NCBI GenBank assembly: GCA_003427395.1
Contig: BFEA01000377.1
Coordinates: 338,597-362,661, forward strand
Direction of reading: 5' to 3'
Length of the DNA stretch: 24,065 nucleotides
DNA from: Chara braunii
Lineage: Eukaryota > Streptophyta > Charophyceae > Charales > Characeae
The position numbers and the translations under genes are program-made. This document shows, piece after piece, positions 19,589-24,065 of the stretch. Numbering within the stretch: position 1 is the stretch's first letter; every line of letters starts with the position of its first letter. The notes beneath the pieces were generated by a model. The model saw only the letters and a list, made by a program, of their open reading frames with translations. It ran no database searches and was not told the origin of the DNA.

Positions 19589-20173
19589 GATCGTTGGAAT
19601 CCCCCAGAGCTTCCTAGCTCTGCAAGTCCTCACTTGTAGTCGTATCAAGGGACACCAATAGGGGAATCGGACACCTGCCCGGTGGTGGGACATCTTAGGA
19701 GATAGGAAACCAAGCACCAGGGCACTCGGTTCTGTAGGGCCGCGGTGGGCCATTAGGGGAGTGTCAATAGTATTGGGACGGTAGTCCTCTGGGCCGAGTT
19801 AGTCCCAGAGTAGGCTAGTGTAGGCTAGGGTAGGACGCCCACGGAGGTACCCTATCATTGGGTAGGAGTACAGGTACGGCTAAAACCAGAAATTGAGATC
19901 TTTGGTATGCAATGTAGAAGCAAAATTTATCAGACTGTACAAGGAGTTCAGGTTTAGGCTCAGTTACGAAACTGGTCATTATGAAACGGTGGTTTGAGTT
20001 ATTAGGCTATACTCTACAACTGCAAGAGTATCCGCAGGTCTCCTACCTGTAAGCTAAGCTGGCTGATGCTGTCAGATATCTCCGGGTTGAATTGTGAGGT
20101 CTCCGGCCTCCTTCTCGTATTGTTAATGAACTGTGTTTTGTTATAAAAAAATAAAAATAAAAAATTGTTTGGT
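19589..20173 (+). other. LINE 3' UTR and A-rich tail
   Basis: Non-coding sequence after the LINE ORF2 end, finishing in an A-rich tract of AAAAAT-like units (about 20,142-20,169). This suits a LINE 3' end. I found no convincing target-site duplication; only ATTGTT is shared with the 5' junction. Confidence 0.5.
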
Positions 20174-20479
20174 TTTCTATTTTGCACAACATACTATTTT
20201 TCAAAAAAAAAATGATTTTTTTTTTTAATGAGATATGGGTCGGGACCCCGTCCGACCCAGTTGCCCGGTCAGGCATCCCGTGCTAGCTTTGGGGACGTGG
20301 GCGCCACGGCTGGTAGCCCAGGTTCCAATAACATATAATGCGCACTCGTCATGGTCGTTCTTGCAATTTCCAACGCCTCTTCTTTTTCGCTAAAAGAGGT
20401 CGACAACGGATCTGCCAAGGGTGAACGAGCGAGAAATTCAGTTTCAATCTCATATAATGCAGATATGATCGTTGAGGAA
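20174..20479. other. No gene seen
   Basis: A-run and T-run at about 20,201-20,226, then mixed sequence with short open frames lacking motifs. Confidence 0.5.
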
Positions 20480-20823
20480 CGACAAAATAACAACCGCCGC
20501 CACGTGTACTGTAATTTTTCAAGTTCATGATCTTTGCCCAGACAAAGAAATGTACAAAATATGATTTTAAGAGGGTTGGGGTGTTGGGGTGGGGATTATT
20601 TAATCGGTGAGTGTACTGTAAGTTTTCACATTGAGAATCTTTGTCGGGGAAAAGAACAATGTGATTTTAAGGGGGTTGGGGTGCAGGGGTAAGGAAGGAC
20701 GAAATAATAACCGCTGACACCTGTACCGTAATTTTTCAAGTTCACAATCTTTACCCCGTCAAAGAAAAGTACAAAATGTGATTTTAAGAAGGGTGGGGTG
20801 CTGAGGTAGGGATTATTTGGTCG
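20480..20823 (+). repeat. Diverged tandem repeat, three copies
   Basis: Copies start near 20,480, 20,606 and 20,698. Shared landmarks are GTGTACTGTAA or TGTACCGTAA, a TTTTCA stretch, ATCTTTG or ATCTTTA, ATGTGATTTTAAG, a GGGTTGGGGTG-like G-rich box and GGGATTATTT. Copies 1 and 3 also share GACAAAATAACAACCG / GACGAAATAATAACCG. Copy 2 is shorter. No coding content. Confidence 0.75.
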
Positions 20824-21412
20824 GCTTGTTGTCGGACGTCTCCAGCCTTACACCGCCCTTTACTTCCTTGATAATAACGCTGACGGGAACAGGATTCGAG
20901 TGTTTTGCCTAACGAGAGCATAATCGACTTCGAGAAATTTCGACATTGGACCCGTGTCATGGGCATCAAGACCTGGGCATCCGAAAGGAGTGGGGCATTG
21001 AATTCCACGTGGGCATTCTCCTGGGGGAATTATTGAGGCTAACGACTGACAGATCATAAAAGCATATCGACTACAGAAGAAACGTCGAAGGCTCCGGAAA
21101 AGACTAGGCGCGATAACCTTGGATCTATGCTCAAAGGACGGACGACGACCGAATTAAGAAGTAAGATTGAGGCCTTGAGACAAGCCCTCCGACGAGGTAA
21201 GTTGCGGTAGTACCGGAATTCATCGCATGGCCAAAATGAAGGGAAACCGCTAAACAGTCGTGTTTGGGACCTTAGCTTCCGGCCCTAATCTGGGGCCTTA
21301 GGTGGAGAAAAAGGGCCCTCGGACTAATAAGTCCGCAACTTTGGTGGACCAGGCCCTATGGAAATTTGTGGGCCTCGGTACCGCTCATAAGGGGACCACT
21401 GGAGCCTAGGCA
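20824..21412. other. No gene seen
   Basis: Mixed-composition sequence with short overlapping open frames and no recognisable motif. From about 21,270 it becomes rich in GGCCT and GGTAC words like those in the LTRs. Confidence 0.45.
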
Positions 21413-21627
21413 GGCTCGGGCCTAGGTTAGGGATGAGCCCCGGTACCAAGGCGCTGCAAAAGGCCCGGTACCCGATAGGAAGGCCCCCTTCGCCGAAAAA
21501 CCTTTCGGGGGCTCAAATAGGCCCGGGCCTAGGTTCGGTAGGTGCCACTGTACCGGGGCACTGCAACCTTGTCGGCAGCCCGGAGCACACGAAGGCGTTG
21601 GGGCACACCGAGAAGAGGGCCGCAAAG
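21413..21627 (-). repeat. 107-bp diverged duplication with LTR-like composition
   Basis: GGCTCGGGCCTAGGTTAGG (from 21,413) and GGCCCGGGCCTAGGTTCGG (from 21,520) begin two diverged copies, each followed by a GCCNCGGTACC-like box and GGCGCTGCAA / GGCACTGCAA. The words resemble the gypsy LTR, but no TG/CA ends or second copy prove an LTR. A possible TATTTAAG box lies near 21,627. Strand is arbitrary. Confidence 0.4.
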
Positions 21628-21791
21628 TATTTAAGTCCAACCGGGCTCAAGAGTGGGATACTTCCCACATGCGCATTTACGGGCGCACTACAGATGCTCG
21701 GGACTTCTTCCCCCATACGCACTTACAGGCGCACGAGGAAAGCTCACGGAGGGAACCGCCGGCCTTGGCGCACGTTCGCACACGCATCAGT

Positions 21792-21796
21792 GCATA
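21792..21796 (-). repeat. Target-site duplication (TATGC), right, inverted
   Basis: Directly outside the CA end of the minus-strand LTR. Read on the minus strand it is TATGC, equal to 13881-13885. The next minus-strand bases (ACTGATGCG) continue the TATGCACT unit seen left of the plus-strand LTR. Confidence 0.7.
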
Positions 21797-22067
21797 TGTG
21801 ACGCGCGTGCAGAGGGCGCGTGCGAAGATGGTGAGAGAGAGAGAGTGAGGAGATGGACACACACGAAAAGCAGCCCCTGAGTGAAGGTCCAATCCGGCTC
21901 AATGAAAGAACGAACAACTGAATGAACCAACCTCCCGCCCTGGGCCTAGGCCGAAGTGATATACCGGCCTAGGTCCAGGTACGGAGCAACCTGGTACCGA
22001 ACCAGGGTCAGGCCGACGGCTTGAAACTGGTCCGGCCTCACTGCCGGGCCGTAGGGGTACCGCTACA
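21797..22067 (-). repeat. 3' LTR of Ty3/gypsy element (minus strand)
   Basis: 271 bp, inverted relative to the LTR at 13886-14158 and about 96% identical by eye, with the same TG and CA ends. Beyond the CA end the sequence does not continue into a primer binding site, as expected of a 3' LTR. Upstream in element orientation lies the element 3' UTR and then the pol end. The bases just before its TG end (GGTCCGAGGATCG) are only weakly purine-rich, so no classical polypurine tract is evident. Confidence 0.88.
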
Positions 22068-23165
22068 CGATCCTCGGACCTGTGAATGGATCAAGCGATA
22101 CATCAAACACGCTATCCGTTGGAATAGCGGAACCCCAAAAGGAACGGCAAAAGAAACAATCCTAGATGCGGAGCAGGCTCCATGCAGGAAAAGGGATGCA
22201 ATGCAGACTAAGCCTCAAGCCTAATCTATACAATAATGTCTGGTCTGTGTCGACCCAAAAAGTAGAAAAATGTCTGACCTGTGTCGGCCAAGAAAGAGAA
22301 AAATGTATGACCTGTGTCGGCCAAGAAAGAGAAAAATGTCTCATGAGCCAAATAGGCTGAATATAAATCAACACCAGGGCCCTAATGGCCAAAGAATAGC
22401 TAAGCCAATGTTCTACGTCGAAAAGAATGTGGCACAATCTCACGTGCCCTGTACATAATGCACAATACCTGAACAGAAGAGAAAGGAACTCAGTCGCATG
22501 GCAGAGGTAGGAATGGGTGGGAAGGTGGCAGGTACAAATCTCAGAGTAAACTCCAAGGGGGCACCCACACAACTAGGTAAGGGTCATTATTCTCAGAGGG
22601 CGAGTAACAGCACGATATCGGGCTCAATGGAAACCATCAAACGGGTACCGCCAGCTGAAAGGGGGGAAGGGCACTCACACAAGGGAGCACACATAAGGTG
22701 AGCCTGAAAGGAGAGAGGGCGCTATGCTGGCATAGACATGTGGCCAAAAGCTGCAAGCAAAGAAAACGTACACTCAAGAGGAGGGCGCGCAGCATAAGGT
22801 AAGGCAGAAGGGCAGCAAACGGACACACCCACATAGACAGGGAAAATAAGGGTCATCATGCAACAGGAGGGTAACTCGAGGGTAAGGCTACATGGGAACG
22901 ATGGCAACTCCGTAGCCGAGTAGTCCAATTGATGAGTCTCCAAACTGAAGTCGAGTCGAAGTAGCCAGGATGAAGTAGGAGTAATGAAGAAACCGAATAG
23001 AAGTCCGGAACAATGCGAGATGTACTCTGGTACTGAAGAGAAGCACTGAGGTCGGAAGTCGATGTAGAAGCCCAATGTAGAAGCCGAATTTAGAAGCTGA
23101 AACTAGGAGCTGCTGCATAAGTGTCCAGGAATGGTAAAAGATAGAGAGCGTATGGGGGGTATAGA
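22068..23165 (-). other. Element 3' UTR between pol and 3' LTR
   Basis: About 1.1 kb with no convincing gene on either strand. It contains the 33-bp tandem repeat. Open frames here (for example 22162-22572 minus) are short and their repeats follow the DNA repeat. Confidence 0.6.
22236..22341 (-). repeat. 33-bp tandem repeat in element 3' UTR, about 3.2 copies
   Basis: Units at 22236-22269 (34 bp, more diverged), 22270-22302 and 22303-22335, then the first bases of a fourth. Each reads ATGTNTGACCTGTGTCGGCC followed by AAGAAAGAGAAAA on the plus strand. Units two and three differ at one base. Purine-rich on the plus strand, hence pyrimidine-rich in element sense. Confidence 0.85.
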
Positions 23166-24065
23166 TCAGTCACGATAACGAGAAGGAAGTCGATGGGTAC
23201 GGTGAGGGCGCGAGGACTCAACTGGAACAACAGGTGGAACCACGTCCACAAGGGAAGGAGGACCCGGGGCAGGTACCGGTGGAGCAGGAGGACCCATCGA
23301 TGGAGGAGGCGGGATGTTAGTGGTCGCTGAAGTAGATGGGCTAGTAGAAGGACGAGAAGGAGGAGGGGATGATGATGAAGGGAAAGGATGAGCACGATCG
23401 TAAGCACGCACGAAAGTCATGGCATGCTTCAGGTGCTCAAGAGGCTCCCAAGTAGACTCCTCGTCAGGGTAACCCTTCCATCGAACGAGATACTCGAGGC
23501 GGGGAGGGTCACCATCAGTCATACGCCGGGACGCGATATCAGAGACGACAAACTCCTCGTGACCCTCAATGATGATGGGAGAGGGCCGAGGGTAAGGTCG
23601 GCCATGGAACTCGGGGGGAGACCGTCTGAAGGGGCGCAAAAGAGATACATGGAACACGTCATGTAAGTTAGCGCGGTACGTGGAATCGGGGAGCTTCAAT
23701 TTGAAGCTCATCGGACAGTCATGATTGGGTATGGCGGGTGCAAGAATGGTGCATGGTCCAACATATCGACGTCTGAATTTTCGAAGTGTGTCAGCTTCGG
23801 GTTGGAAGTGACGTGCGTCGACAAGAACCTCGCCGCCAACTTTGAAGGGATGGTCAATGCGATAGCGGTTAGTGCGAGTGGCCATGTCAGTCTGGGAGTC
23901 AGCAATGCTCTCGCGAGCCTTGCTAAGAAGCGCATCCATCTCCTTTACCTAGTCATCGAGGGCAGGGCATTTGGTGTCGGGATGGATCTGAGATGGACGG
24001 AGAAGGTCAGATGGGACACGAGGATGGTATCCCAAGTCACAGTAGTAGGGAGACATGCCAGTGGC
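23166..24065 (-). pseudogene. pol: Ty3/gypsy pol 3' end: integrase C-terminus plus chromodomain, partial
   Basis: End of a chromovirus polyprotein, entering from beyond 24,065. The readable part begins TGMSPYYCDLGYHPRVPSDL, an integrase-end motif, and meets an in-frame TAG at 23951-23949. From the next ATG (23939) 257 codons are open. The GPY/F-type module spans residues 55-104 (FRRRYVGPCTIL to DVFHVSLLRPF). A chromodomain spans about 126-184 (EEFVVSDIASRRM, YLVRWKGYPDEESTWEPLEH) with likely methyl-lysine cage residues F130, W154 and Y157, followed by a Pro/Ser-rich tail ending at 23166. In this family the chromodomain directs integration to marked chromatin. The single TAG replaces one codon of an otherwise intact frame, and sequencing past the window is needed to judge the rest. 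Confidence 0.92.

Larger units (their letters stand above)
21792..24065 (-). mobile_element. Ty3/gypsy element, 3' half (inverted)
   Basis: Pol end, 3' UTR, 3' LTR and TSD in normal order on the minus strand, entering from the right edge. Nearly identical LTR and matching TSD link it to the plus-strand 5' half. Confidence 0.8.

Noticed and set aside
20164-20170. ATTGTT as LINE target-site duplication with about 16,868
   Set aside because: Six bases only, inexact surroundings, and LINE edges not known precisely.
22162-22572. 136-codon minus-strand frame with 11-residue repeats
   Set aside because: The repeat follows from the 33-bp DNA repeat in the 3' UTR; no start context or domain.

Overview
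The window looks like repeat-rich nuclear DNA of a streptophyte (a land plant or charophyte alga; Chara-like is a guess). Evidence: a Ty3/gypsy element with a chromodomain and a PBS resembling plant initiator-Met tRNA, and LINE sequence ending in a plant-type zf-RVT zinc finger. Composition is mosaic: AT-rich with long A/T runs from about 2.4 to 7.6 kb, very CpG/GC-rich from 12.9 to 13.9 kb. I found no intact host gene, no RNA gene and no CRISPR array. Every recognisable coding region is partial or broken.

Layout. 1-1.8 kb: non-coding DNA with small hairpins and a candidate short intron. 1.8-3.0 kb: heavily decayed, AT-drifted LINE reverse transcriptase fragment (+). 3.0-7.6 kb: AT-rich DNA with homopolymers and a poly(T)/hairpin repeat family. 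7.6-11.4 kb: a long decayed coding tract on the minus strand, spread over three frames and built from at least six diverged copies of a module I do not recognise. 11.4-13.9 kb: non-coding DNA passing into short degenerate repeats and a GC-rich repeat block. 13.88-16.86 kb: 5' half of a Ty3/gypsy element on + (273-bp LTR, PBS, frameshifted gag). 16.86-20.17 kb: 3' portion of a LINE (+), same kind as the first. 20.2-21.8 kb: diverged tandem repeats. 21.79-24.07 kb: 3' half of a Ty3/gypsy element on the minus strand (271-bp LTR, 3' UTR with a 33-bp repeat, integrase end plus chromodomain).

The two gypsy halves fit one insertion later split by an inversion. Their LTRs are about 96% identical but inverted, both outer edges carry the same 5-bp flank (TATGC) in element orientation, and joining the two flanks restores a short 8-bp repeat. 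The other candidate for something undescribed is the minus-strand module array: conserved motifs recur at conserved spacing although the reading frames are ruined by TAG and TGA codons, a pattern expected from C-to-T decay of methylated DNA.
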